Source of the DNA: Rhodococcus sp. (in: high G+C Gram-positive bacteria)
GTDB lineage: Bacteria; Actinomycetota; Actinomycetes; Mycobacteriales; Mycobacteriaceae
Direction of reading: 5' to 3'
DNA length: 11,950 nt
NCBI GenBank assembly: GCA_012515885.1
Contig: JAAYXN010000114.1
Location: 1-11,950, forward strand
How positions within the stretch are numbered: position 1 is the stretch's first letter; the number at the start of each line of letters is the position of its first letter. Positions 6,412-11,950 of the stretch are shown piece after piece. The position numbers and the translations under genes were made by a program. The notes under the pieces are model-generated. The model was not told where the DNA came from. It worked only from the letters and a program-made list of their open reading frames with translations, and made no database searches.

Positions 6412-7560
6412 CTACCGGCCGGTGAACGCTTCGCGCAGGCGCGAGAACAACCCGCCCGTGTTCTTGGAACCGCTGCTGACGACCTCAGCGACATCGCGTT
6501 CACGTGCGGAACGGAAGTCTTCGAGCAGCTTGGTCTCTTTGCCGTCCAGACGTGAGGGGACGACGACTTCAAGGTGCGCGTACAGGTCGCCGCGCACACC
6601 GGACCGCAACTTCGGCATACCGTGCCCACGCAGGACAGCCTGCGCACCGGGCTGTGTTCCGGCGTCGACGGTGATGGTCTGCGAACCGTCGAGGATGGTG
6701 TCGACGGTGACGGTGGTGCCCAGTGCGGCATCGACCATGGGGACGCGCACGGTGCAGTGCAGGTCTTCGCCGTCGCGGACAAACACTTCGTGCTGCTGCT
6801 CGATGACCTCGACGTAGAGGTCGCCGGCGGGGCCGCCGCCGGGGCCGACCTCGCCTTGCGACGCCAACCGGATGCGCATACCACCAGCGACACCGGCGGG
6901 AACCTTGACGGTGATGTCGCGGCGGGAACGCACGCGGCCGTCACCAGCGCACTTGCCACACGGGTCGGCGATGACTTCGCCAGCGCCGCGGCAGGTGGGG
7001 CAGGCCCGGGAGGTCATGACCTGGCCGAGGAAGGAACGCTGCACGGTCTGCACCTCGCCCGCGCCGCCACACGTCTCACAGCGGGACGGCTTGGAGTCGC
7101 CGTGGGTGCCTGAACCGGTGCACAGGTCGCACAGAATCGCGGTGTCGACAGTGATTTGCTTGGTGACGCCAGTGGCGCACTCGTCGAGTGTCAGTTTGGT
7201 CCGCAGCAGCGAATCCGCGCCCTGCTGGACGCGTCCGCGTGGTCCGCGGCCAGCTGCGCCGCCGCCACCGAAGAACGCTTCGAACACGTCACCGAGGCCG
7301 CCACCGAAACCGCCGAATCCGGCGCCGGCACCGCCGCCGCTGGCTCCGAGGGGGTCGCCGCCCAGGTCGACGATGCGTCGCTTCTCCGGGTCTGAAAGCA
7401 CCTCGTACGCGGTGGATACTTCCTTAAAACGAGCCTGAGCTGCTTCGTCGGGGTTCACATCGGGATGCAATTCCCGCGCGAGCTTGCGATAGGCGCGCTT
7501 GATCTCCTGATCGGTCGCCTTCGAATCGACTCCGAGCGTTGCGTAGTAATCCCGTGCCAC
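6412..7560 (-). CDS. dnaJ: Chaperone protein DnaJ (DnaJ2-type)
   Basis: A type I Hsp40 co-chaperone of 382 residues that stimulates DnaK ATPase activity. The J domain occupies about 4-66 with HPD at 32-34. A Gly/Phe-rich linker (about 73-105, FGGFGGGLGDVFEAFFGGGG) follows. The zinc domain has four CxxC pairs at C144/C147, C161/C164, C187/C190 and C201/C204, each in a CxxCxGxG-like motif. The C-terminal substrate-binding domains include VPAGVAGGMRIRL and GDLYVEV. The GTG start at 7560 begins MARDYYATLGV as expected; AAGGA lies about 13 bases upstream, a long spacing. It lies 70 bases downstream of hrcA and three bases before rsmE, the usual arrangement for the second actinobacterial dnaJ, which is linked to hrcA rather than dnaK-grpE. 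Confidence 0.97.
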   Translation of the reverse strand: MARDYYATLGVDSKATDQEIKRAYRKLARELHPDVNPDEAAQARFKEVSTAYEVLSDPEKRRIVDLGGDPLGASGGGAGAGFGGFGGGLGDVFEAFFGGGGAAGRGPRGRVQQGADSLLRTKLTLDECATGVTKQITVDTAILCDLCTGSGTHGDSKPSRCETCGGAGEVQTVQRSFLGQVMTSRACPTCRGAGEVIADPCGKCAGDGRVRSRRDITVKVPAGVAGGMRIRLASQGEVGPGGGPAGDLYVEVIEQQHEVFVRDGEDLHCTVRVPMVDAALGTTVTVDTILDGSQTITVDAGTQPGAQAVLRGHGMPKLRSGVRGDLYAHLEVVVPSRLDGKETKLLEDFRSARERDVAEVVSSGSKNTGGLFSRLREAFTGR

Positions 7561-7630
7561 GGTGTTCTACTCGTCCTTCTCTGTACTGCGTAGTTGTTCG
7601 TATTACCTGTGAATAGTTGCCTATGCGGCG

Positions 7631-8674
7631 CTAGCGTTCGGCAAGCACCTGGCCGATGTATCTGGCAACGGTGGCGACGGACGCGATTGTTCCCGGGTAG
7701 TCCATGCGGGTTGGTCCCAGCACGCCCATACCGCCAAGAACTGTCCCGGCCGCACCGTACCCAGTCGAGACTACCGATGCGGTGCGCATCTGCTCTGCCT
7801 CGTTCTCTTCACCGATGTGCACGGTGACTGTGCCAGCGTCCTGGGCAGCGGCAAGGAGTTTAAGGACCACTACCTGCTCTTCGAGTGCTTCAAGCACCGA
7901 GCGCAGTGATCCGGGTAGGCCGCTGACCCCGGCAAAGTCGGCAGCGTTGCGGGTGAGGTTTGCGGTGCCGCCGAGAACGAGTCGCTCTTCCGGATGTTCG
8001 ACGAGGGTCTCTACCAGCACTGTTGCCGATCTCACTACGGCGTCGCGTAGGTCCTCGGGCGCTTCTTCCGCAAGTTCGGAGACAGCGATGGAGGCGGCAG
8101 CAAGACGCTTACCTTCCAGGGCGGTGCCGAGCAGGGTTTTGAGGCGCGAGAGGTTGTCGTCGTCGATGATGTCGCCGAGTTCAACGATGCGTTGATCGAC
8201 GCGTCCGGTGTCCGTGATGAGGACTAGCAGTAGGCGCGCGGGCGTCAGTGCCACCACTTCGAGGTGACGCACAGAAGACGCCGAGAGCGTCGGATATTGG
8301 ACGACGGCGACCTGGCGGGTCAGTTGCGCGAGGAGGCGCACACCGCGACGCAGGACGTCATCGAGGTCGACGCCGGATTCGAGGAAACCGAGGATGGCGC
8401 GGCGCTCCGCACTTGAGAGCGGTTTGACGTCGGCGATGCGGTCCACGAATTGCCGGTACCCCTTGTCGGTGGGGATGCGCCCTGAGCTGGTGTGAGGTGC
8501 GGCGATGTAGCCCTCACTTTCGAGGGCAGCCATGTCGTTGCGCACCGTGGCGCTGGAGACGCCCAGGTTGTGGCGTTCAACGAGAGCCTTAGACCCCACC
8601 GGCTCTTTCGTTGCCACATAGTCCGCGACAATGGCGCGCAGAACTTCGAATCGCCTGTCTTCTGTGCTCGACAC
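7631..8674 (-). CDS. hrcA: Heat-inducible transcription repressor HrcA
   Basis: HrcA represses class I heat-shock genes (groES/groEL in actinobacteria) by binding CIRCE elements; GroEL helps it fold. The 347-residue product begins with a winged-helix DNA-binding domain (about 1-75: RRFEVLRAIVADYVATKEPVGSKAL, VSSATVRNDMAALESEGYI, PHTSSGRIPTDKGYRQFVD), the HrcA signature. A GAF-like/dimerisation region follows, including VEHPEERLVLGGTANL and the tail GVLGPTRMDYPGTIASVATVARYI. The GTG at 8674 gives MSSTEDRRFEVLRAIV; AAGG about ten bases upstream is a modest ribosome site. No CIRCE sequence (TTAGCACTC-N9-GAGTGCTAA) is visible upstream, so autoregulation through a canonical site is not supported. 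It is the first gene of the minus-strand series. Confidence 0.97.
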   Translation of the reverse strand: MSSTEDRRFEVLRAIVADYVATKEPVGSKALVERHNLGVSSATVRNDMAALESEGYIAAPHTSSGRIPTDKGYRQFVDRIADVKPLSSAERRAILGFLESGVDLDDVLRRGVRLLAQLTRQVAVVQYPTLSASSVRHLEVVALTPARLLLVLITDTGRVDQRIVELGDIIDDDNLSRLKTLLGTALEGKRLAAASIAVSELAEEAPEDLRDAVVRSATVLVETLVEHPEERLVLGGTANLTRNAADFAGVSGLPGSLRSVLEALEEQVVVLKLLAAAQDAGTVTVHIGEENEAEQMRTASVVSTGYGAAGTVLGGMGVLGPTRMDYPGTIASVATVARYIGQVLAER

Positions 8675-8847
8675 CCTGTCACCACCTTCGACCCTACGAA
8701 CGAATTTTGTGCCCCTACCTGCCTGGAACAGCGCGATCCAGTGTAGCGAGGCCGTGCACGATGGTGCGGTTAGACCTTACTGTGGCTGGGTTGGTTGCTT
8801 TCTTTTCCTGATTGAGGAGCGCAGATTTCAGTGATGGTCGTCGACTC
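8675..8847. promoter_or_regulatory. Divergent intergenic region between hrcA and the small plus-strand gene
   Basis: These 173 bases must hold the promoters for both directions. On the minus strand TACACT (8745-8740) resembles a -10 element for hrcA, giving a leader of roughly 60 bases; no matching -35 is obvious. On the plus strand I see no convincing promoter hexamers, but AGGAG at 8815-8819 and a short coupled ORF lie before the next gene. No CIRCE or other long dyad is present. Confidence 0.35.
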
Positions 8848-8851
8848 ATGA
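8831..8851 (+). CDS. Possible six-codon leader ORF overlapping the next start
   Basis: GTG-ATG-GTC-GTC-GAC-TCA-TGA starts 12 bases after AGGAG (8815-8819) and its TGA overlaps the ATG at 8848 as ATGA. The downstream gene has no good ribosome site of its own, so re-initiation from this mini-ORF would explain its translation. The spacing is somewhat long and chance is not excluded. Confidence 0.25.
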   Translation: MMVVDS

Positions 8852-9183
8852 TTTTCAAAGGCGTCATGGACGGCAAGCCCTACCCGGATCACGGACTTTC
8901 GCTGCGTGATTGGGCGAAGATTCCGCCGCGGCAGGTGCGGCTCGATGAGATTGTCACGACCACGAAGGTTCTTGAGCTCGATCGTCTGTTGTCGGAGGAT
9001 TCGACGTTCTATGGCGATCTGTTTCCGCACGCGGTGCAGTGGAAGGGCGTGCTTTACCTGGAGGATGGCCTGCATCGCGCGGTGCGTTCAGCACTGCGGA
9101 ACCGGGTGATTTTGCATGCGCGGGTGTTCGATCTCGATGAGATGGCGGGCATTTTGTATGACCCGACAGACGCGTCGTCCTAG
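8848..9183 (+). CDS. Conserved actinobacterial protein of unknown function (Rv2375-like)
   Basis: A 111-residue protein, predicted soluble, with no signal peptide or membrane segment. I recognise it from memory as similar to M. tuberculosis Rv2375, which also lies next to hrcA; its function is not known to me. Dense conserved-looking blocks are RLDEIVTTTKVLELDRLL (31-48), EDSTFYGDLFPHAVQW (50-65) and LYLEDGLHRAVRSALRN (69-85). The last resembles the DG-x-HR motif of ParB/sulfiredoxin-like domains, which bind or hydrolyse nucleotides; this is inference only. The ATG at 8848 is chosen because MIFKGV is the natural start; the in-frame TTG at 8812 would include the AGGAG site. It is divergent from hrcA. 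Its TAG (9181-9183) overlaps the hemW stop (9182-9180) on the opposite strand. Confidence 0.85.
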   Translation: MIFKGVMDGKPYPDHGLSLRDWAKIPPRQVRLDEIVTTTKVLELDRLLSEDSTFYGDLFPHAVQWKGVLYLEDGLHRAVRSALRNRVILHARVFDLDEMAGILYDPTDASS

Positions 9184-10412
9184 CTGGCGGTGACGATATC
9201 GCGGACGACGGCGTCAGCGAGGAGTCGTCCGCGGTCAGTGAGCACGAGGCGGTCGCCGCGATCGCTGAGCAGACTGTCAGCCACAAATTGCTGCGCCACT
9301 CGTTGTTCGGCTGCTGAGAGGTCAGCGACTTTGAGCCCGCTGCGTAGCCGGGCGGTCAGCATGATGCGTTCGAGGTGCGCTTCGTCTGCGGCGAGGGTTT
9401 CACTGCCACCGACCGGCAGCTCGCCTTCGGCAAGTTGATCTGCGTAGCGCGCTGGATGTTTGACGTTCCACCAGCGCACCCCGCCCACATGACTGTGCGC
9501 GCCGGGGCCTGCGCCCCACCAGTTGCCGCCGTCCCAGTAGCCGAGGTTGTGTCGGCAGCGGGCGTCGTCACCGGCCGCCCAGTTCGACACCTCGTACCAG
9601 TGCAGGCCCGCTGCGCCGAGACGTTCGTCGATACGTTCGTAGCGGGAGGCGAGGACGTCGTCGTCGGGTGCGGGCAGTTCGCCGCGGCGCACTTTGCGGG
9701 CCATCGCGGTGCCGTCTTCGACGATCAGTGCGTACGCGGAGACGTGGTCGACCCCTGCCGCAAGTACCGCGTCCAGTGAGGCGTCGAGGTCTTCGTCCCG
9801 CTCCCCTGGCGTGCCGTAGATCAGGTCGAGGTTGACGTGGTTAAAGCCTGCGGCCCGCGCTTCCTGTGCGGCGGCGACGGCGCGGCCCGGGGTGTGGGTG
9901 CGTTCGAGAACTTTGAGTACGTGTTGGGCAGCGGACTGCATTCCGAGGGAGACGCGCGTATATCCGGCGCCCAGGAGTTCGGCGAAGAACTGCGGTGATG
10001 TCGATTCTGGGTTGGATTCGGTGGTCACTTCAGCGCCGTCGGCGAGGGTGAAGGAGTTGCGGACGGCGCCCATGACGTCAGCGAGGCCCTGTCCACCGAG
10101 TAGGGATGGTGTGCCGCCACCGACGAAGATTGTCTCGACCTTGGGTTGCCCGCCGGGTGCGGTGGCCATCATTTCGCCTGCGTGTGCGAGTTCTTTGCGC
10201 AGTGCATCGAGCCACGATTGCGGCGATGCGGAGGTGCCGAGTTCTCCGGCGGTGTAGGTGTTGAAGTCGCAGTATCCGCAGCGTGTGGCACAAAACGGCA
10301 CGTGAATGTAGAGGCCGAATGGCCGCTGGTGTGCGTCTGCGAGTGCGTCGGCAGGCAACTCAAATCCAGCTGTCGCAGGAGCTGGGAGCGAAGACGCCGA
10401 GGTAAGACTCAC
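9180..10412 (-). CDS. hemW: Radical SAM protein HemW (heme chaperone; formerly 'coproporphyrinogen III oxidase')
   Basis: HemW is a heme-binding radical SAM protein thought to deliver heme to acceptor proteins; older annotation calls it oxygen-independent coproporphyrinogen oxidase HemN. The 410-residue protein has the iron-sulfur motif C41-x3-C45-x2-C48 within HVPFCATRCGYCDFNTY, the glycine-rich FVGGGTPSLL cofactor segment, TTESNPES, RVSLGMQSA and NLDLIYGTPGE. The C-terminal part holds HNLGYW, the HN-x2-YW motif usual in HemW. A short C-terminal winged-helix-like region (AEQRVAQQFVADSLL...RLVLTDRGRLLAD) completes it. The GTG start at 10412 is supported by GGGAG nine bases upstream. It is transcribed toward the small Rv2375-like gene, with overlapping stops. 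Confidence 0.95.
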   Translation of the reverse strand: MSLTSASSLPAPATAGFELPADALADAHQRPFGLYIHVPFCATRCGYCDFNTYTAGELGTSASPQSWLDALRKELAHAGEMMATAPGGQPKVETIFVGGGTPSLLGGQGLADVMGAVRNSFTLADGAEVTTESNPESTSPQFFAELLGAGYTRVSLGMQSAAQHVLKVLERTHTPGRAVAAAQEARAAGFNHVNLDLIYGTPGERDEDLDASLDAVLAAGVDHVSAYALIVEDGTAMARKVRRGELPAPDDDVLASRYERIDERLGAAGLHWYEVSNWAAGDDARCRHNLGYWDGGNWWGAGPGAHSHVGGVRWWNVKHPARYADQLAEGELPVGGSETLAADEAHLERIMLTARLRSGLKVADLSAAEQRVAQQFVADSLLSDRGDRLVLTDRGRLLADAVVRDIVTAS

Positions 10413-10605
10413 CTATCCAGTCTCCCAGATGGGAAGAAGTGGCCCGACGACCTGCTACACCGACTCTAGGAGGTTCGCTTCCCCCTGACGGTCTCGGTTT
10501 CAACCCCACACCCTGCCGTCCACCGACGCATTCTAATTGTTAATCGGACGGTTGTTGGTTCGACGCTCCCGCCCCAACCACCTCACCACCCACCCCTACC
10601 TGTGA

Positions 10606-10631
10606 TATTTCCCCCGATTTTGGTGGAAATA
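10606..10631 (+). promoter_or_regulatory. Candidate operator: TATTTCC-N12-GGAAATA dyad
   Basis: Two perfect 7-bp arms (10606-10612 and 10625-10631) are separated by 12 bases. The site lies 47-72 bases before the presumed transcription start at 10678, a typical activator position for a sulfur-responsive regulator. It does not match the McbR site as I remember it (TAGAC-N6-GTCTA). The binding protein is unknown. Confidence 0.4.
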
Positions 10632-10665
10632 GTCCCCGCGGCTCGGTCCTGCGGGTTTGTCGTGG

Positions 10666-10671
10666 CACAAT
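10666..10671 (+). promoter_or_regulatory. -10 element for a leaderless transcript
   Basis: CACAAT lies six bases before the ATG at 10678. That is the spacing expected if transcription begins at the A of the start codon. No Shine-Dalgarno sequence precedes the ATG, which agrees with leaderless translation. No good -35 is visible, which is common in actinobacteria. Confidence 0.5.
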
Positions 10672-10677
10672 GGGCGC

Positions 10678-10794
10678 ATGACTGGTTTCGGGGTACAGCT
10701 CGTGGCACGCCGCCACGTCGACCTCAAGCGCGTGTGCAGCAGCACCTGTATGCGCTGTACCTGTCTGCGCTGCGCCGCCCAGCCCGCTGCGTAG
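10678..10794 (+). CDS. Cysteine-rich leader peptide (putative cysteine attenuator)
   Basis: A 38-residue ORF beginning MTGFGVQLVARRHVDL and continuing with five cysteines in 13 residues (positions 20, 24, 27, 29, 32) before TAG at 10792. The LV-x-R-x-HVDL segment followed by clustered cysteines is characteristic of leader peptides found before actinobacterial sulfur-assimilation genes. In mycobacteria such leaderless poly-cysteine ORFs act as cysteine-responsive attenuators: ribosome stalling at Cys codons when cysteine is scarce raises expression of the downstream genes. Here the ORF lies 137 bases upstream of the sulfite reductase start. A CGTGGC/GCCACG hairpin (10701-10717) lies inside the coding sequence. 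Function is inferred from family resemblance and position; the peptide itself probably has no role after translation. Confidence 0.8.
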   Translation: MTGFGVQLVARRHVDLKRVCSSTCMRCTCLRCAAQPAA

Positions 10795-10912
10795 CCCGGT
10801 CCCCGCCCCAGCCCTTTCGCGATCCCCGCATCCCGGAAAGCCCACCGATAGATGCTGCCCGCCTGCGGATCGCCACCGGAGCCCGTCATGGCCGACGAGG
10901 ATTCGGACAACC

Positions 10913-10927
10913 TCACTTCAGGAGTGA
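10913..10927 (+). promoter_or_regulatory. Hairpin enclosing the sulfite reductase ribosome binding site
   Basis: TCACT (10913-10917) pairs with AGTGA (10923-10927) around the loop TCAGG. The Shine-Dalgarno AGGAG (10920-10924) lies across the loop and the 3' arm, seven bases before ATG 10932. Partial masking of the site fits control by the upstream leader ORF, but a five-pair stem is weak on its own. Confidence 0.4.
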
Positions 10928-10931
10928 CTTG

Positions 10932-11950
10932 ATGACGTCGACCACTGATGCCACCACTGCCGACGGCAGCGGCACGGCACCAGCCGAGCGCCCCGCACGT
11001 GGCGAACGCCCTGCTCGCACGGAACGACCAGCTCGCGCCGAGCGTCCCGCACGTGGTGAGCGTCCCGCCCGGCCAGCGAAGCGCCGCGCCGAAGGCCAAT
11101 GGGCACTCGGCTACCGCGAGCCCCTCAACGCCAACGAGCAGGCAAAGAAAGACGACAACCCGCTCAACGTGCGCGCCCGCATCGAGAACATTTACTCGCA
11201 TCAGGGCTTCGACAGCATCGACAAAGCCGACCTGCGTGGCCGTATGCGCTGGTGGGGCCTCTACACCCAGCGTGAGCAGGGCTACGACGGCACGTTCACC
11301 AGCGACGACAACATCGACATGCTTGAAGCCAAGTACTTCATGATGCGTGTCCGTTGCGACGGCGGCGCCCTCAACCTGGAGCAGCTGCGCACCGTCGCCG
11401 GAATCTCCACCGAATTTGGCCGCGACACCGCTGACCTCTCGGACCGCGAAAACGTCCAGTACCACTGGATTGAGATCGAGAACGTCCCCGAGATTTGGCG
11501 TCGCCTCGAAGGTGTCGGCCTGCACACCACCGAAGCGTGCGGCGACTGCCCCCGCGTCGTCCTCGGTTCCCCCCTCGCTGGTGAGTCGCTCGACGAAATT
11601 ATCGACCCCACCCCCGCGATCGACGAGATCGTGCGCCGCTACATCGGGAAGAAGGAGTACTCCAACCTTCCCCGCAAGTTCAAGACGGCAATCTCGGGCC
11701 AGCAGGACGTCGTCCACGAAATCAACGACGTCGCCTTCGTCGGCGTCAACCACCCCGAGCACGGCCCCGGCCTGGACCTCTGGGTTGGCGGTGGCCTGTC
11801 CACCAACCCGATGTTCGCGCAGCGCGTCGGCGCCTGGATCCCCCTCGATGAGGTTCCGGACGTGTGGGAAGGCGTGGTCTCGGTCTTCCGTGACTACGGT
11901 TACCGCCGCCTGCGTTCCAAGGCGCGCCTGAAGTTCCTCATCAAGGACTG
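10932..11950 (+). CDS. sirA: Ferredoxin-dependent sulfite reductase (3' end outside window)
   Basis: The frame is open from ATG 10932 to the right edge (339 codons seen). The enzyme reduces sulfite to sulfide with siroheme, an Fe4S4 cluster and ferredoxin, in cysteine synthesis; older names are nirA and 'nitrite reductase'. Conserved blocks include WALGYREPLN (57-66), LRGRMRWWGLYTQREQGYDG (101-120), KYFMMRVRCDGG (134-145), the ACGDCPR motif (202-208) and LWVGGGLSTNPMFAQRVG. Tyr111 and Cys203 are 92 residues apart, matching the Tyr69-Cys161 covalent pair I recall from M. tuberculosis NirA. The cluster-binding cysteines lie beyond the window. Residues 1-50 are a low-complexity arginine/proline-rich extension of five ERPAR-x repeats. 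AGGAG seven bases upstream supports the start. The cysteine-rich leader ORF upstream favours sulfite over nitrite as substrate. Confidence 0.93.
   Translation, partial: MTSTTDATTADGSGTAPAERPARGERPARTERPARAERPARGERPARPAKRRAEGQWALGYREPLNANEQAKKDDNPLNVRARIENIYSHQGFDSIDKADLRGRMRWWGLYTQREQGYDGTFTSDDNIDMLEAKYFMMRVRCDGGALNLEQLRTVAGISTEFGRDTADLSDRENVQYHWIEIENVPEIWRRLEGVGLHTTEACGDCPRVVLGSPLAGESLDEIIDPTPAIDEIVRRYIGKKEYSNLPRKFKTAISGQQDVVHEINDVAFVGVNHPEHGPGLDLWVGGGLSTNPMFAQRVGAWIPLDEVPDVWEGVVSVFRDYGYRRLRSKARLKFLIKD
10986..11075 (+). repeat. 18-bp degenerate tandem repeat, five units, in the sulfite reductase N-terminus
   Basis: Five consecutive units encode ERPARG, ERPART, ERPARA, ERPARG and ERPARP (residues 19-48). 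Codon choice differs between units (for example GCA/GCT/GCC for Ala), so the protein pattern is better kept than the DNA. This suggests either an old expansion or selection for the basic, extended peptide. Confidence 0.9.

Larger units (their letters stand above)
10413..10677. other. Regulatory intergenic region between hemW and the cysteine leader ORF
   Basis: No protein gene is supported in these 265 bases. On the minus strand TAGAAT (10535-10530) and TAGAGT (10468-10463) are possible -10 elements for hemW, without clear -35 partners. CCGTCC (10516-10521) and GGACGG (10546-10551) form a dyad around an AT-rich core. A second dyad, TATTTCC-N12-GGAAATA, lies at 10606-10631 and is listed separately. 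Sequence near 10560-10600 is C-rich and otherwise featureless. Confidence 0.5.

Noticed and set aside
5588..6555. Long plus-strand open frames of 247 and 273 codons
   Set aside because: They lie opposite rsmE and the dnaJ 3' end, which have strong motifs; the products have no family resemblance.
8812..8847. TTG start at 8812 for the small conserved protein
   Set aside because: It would place the AGGAG site inside the coding region and add a non-conserved RSADFSDGRRL stretch before MIFKGV.
10853..10858. TGCTGC pairing with GCAGCA (10736-10741) in the leader ORF as an anti-attenuator
   Set aside because: Six bases of complementarity over this distance is at chance level in GC-rich sequence; not claimed without covariation.
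10596..11762. 388-codon open frame on the minus strand
   Set aside because: It is the antisense shadow of the sulfite reductase and its leader. The plus strand carries clear family motifs, and the minus product is a Val/Gly/Ala-rich sequence without recognisable domains.
11347..11931. 194-codon plus-strand open frame
   Set aside because: It is out of frame inside the sulfite reductase gene, with a Ser/Thr/Arg/Pro-rich product typical of a shifted GC-rich frame.

Overview
The window is moderately GC-rich, about 60% by eye. It has GTG and TTG starts, AGGAG-type ribosome sites and tightly packed genes. Gene content and order recall the Mycobacteriales (Corynebacteriales) chromosomal block that in Mycobacterium tuberculosis, as I remember it, runs era / CBS protein / ybeY / phoH / rsmE / dnaJ2 / hrcA / Rv2375-like, with hemW (hemN) and sirA (nirA) nearby. 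I infer a chromosomal region of a non-tuberculous member of that order. I see no phage, insertion sequence, CRISPR or RNA gene.

Layout. From 1 to 8674 every gene is on the minus strand. In transcription order they are: hrcA (heat-shock repressor), dnaJ, rsmE (16S rRNA m3U1498 methylase), an alpha/beta hydrolase, phoH, ybeY (rRNA maturation endonuclease), a CBS/CNNM-type membrane protein, era (ribosome-assembly GTPase), and a pyridoxamine-phosphate-oxidase-like flavoprotein that runs off the left edge. The theme is protein folding plus 16S rRNA and ribosome maturation. At 8848-9183 one small plus-strand gene, a conserved actinobacterial protein of unknown function, is divergent from hrcA and convergent with hemW (9180-10412, minus); the two stop codons overlap. 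From 10413 to the right edge lies a sulfur-assimilation module: a regulatory region, a 38-codon cysteine-rich leader ORF, and the start of a ferredoxin-dependent sulfite reductase gene that runs off the right edge.

Most notable points: (1) a likely cysteine-responsive leader ORF upstream of the sulfite reductase, apparently leaderless, with a small hairpin at the reductase ribosome site; (2) a frameshift in ybeY at a run of six A, with the expected C-terminus intact in another frame; (3) a 24-bp perfect inverted repeat forming a long hairpin between rsmE and the hydrolase; (4) in-frame minisatellites in phoH (HETAR x3) and in the reductase (ERPAR-x, five units); (5) a small conserved protein with a ParB/sulfiredoxin-like DG-x-HR motif. 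I found no wholly new multigene system. The leader/attenuator is a recognised class, described in mycobacteria, here in what looks like a different genus.
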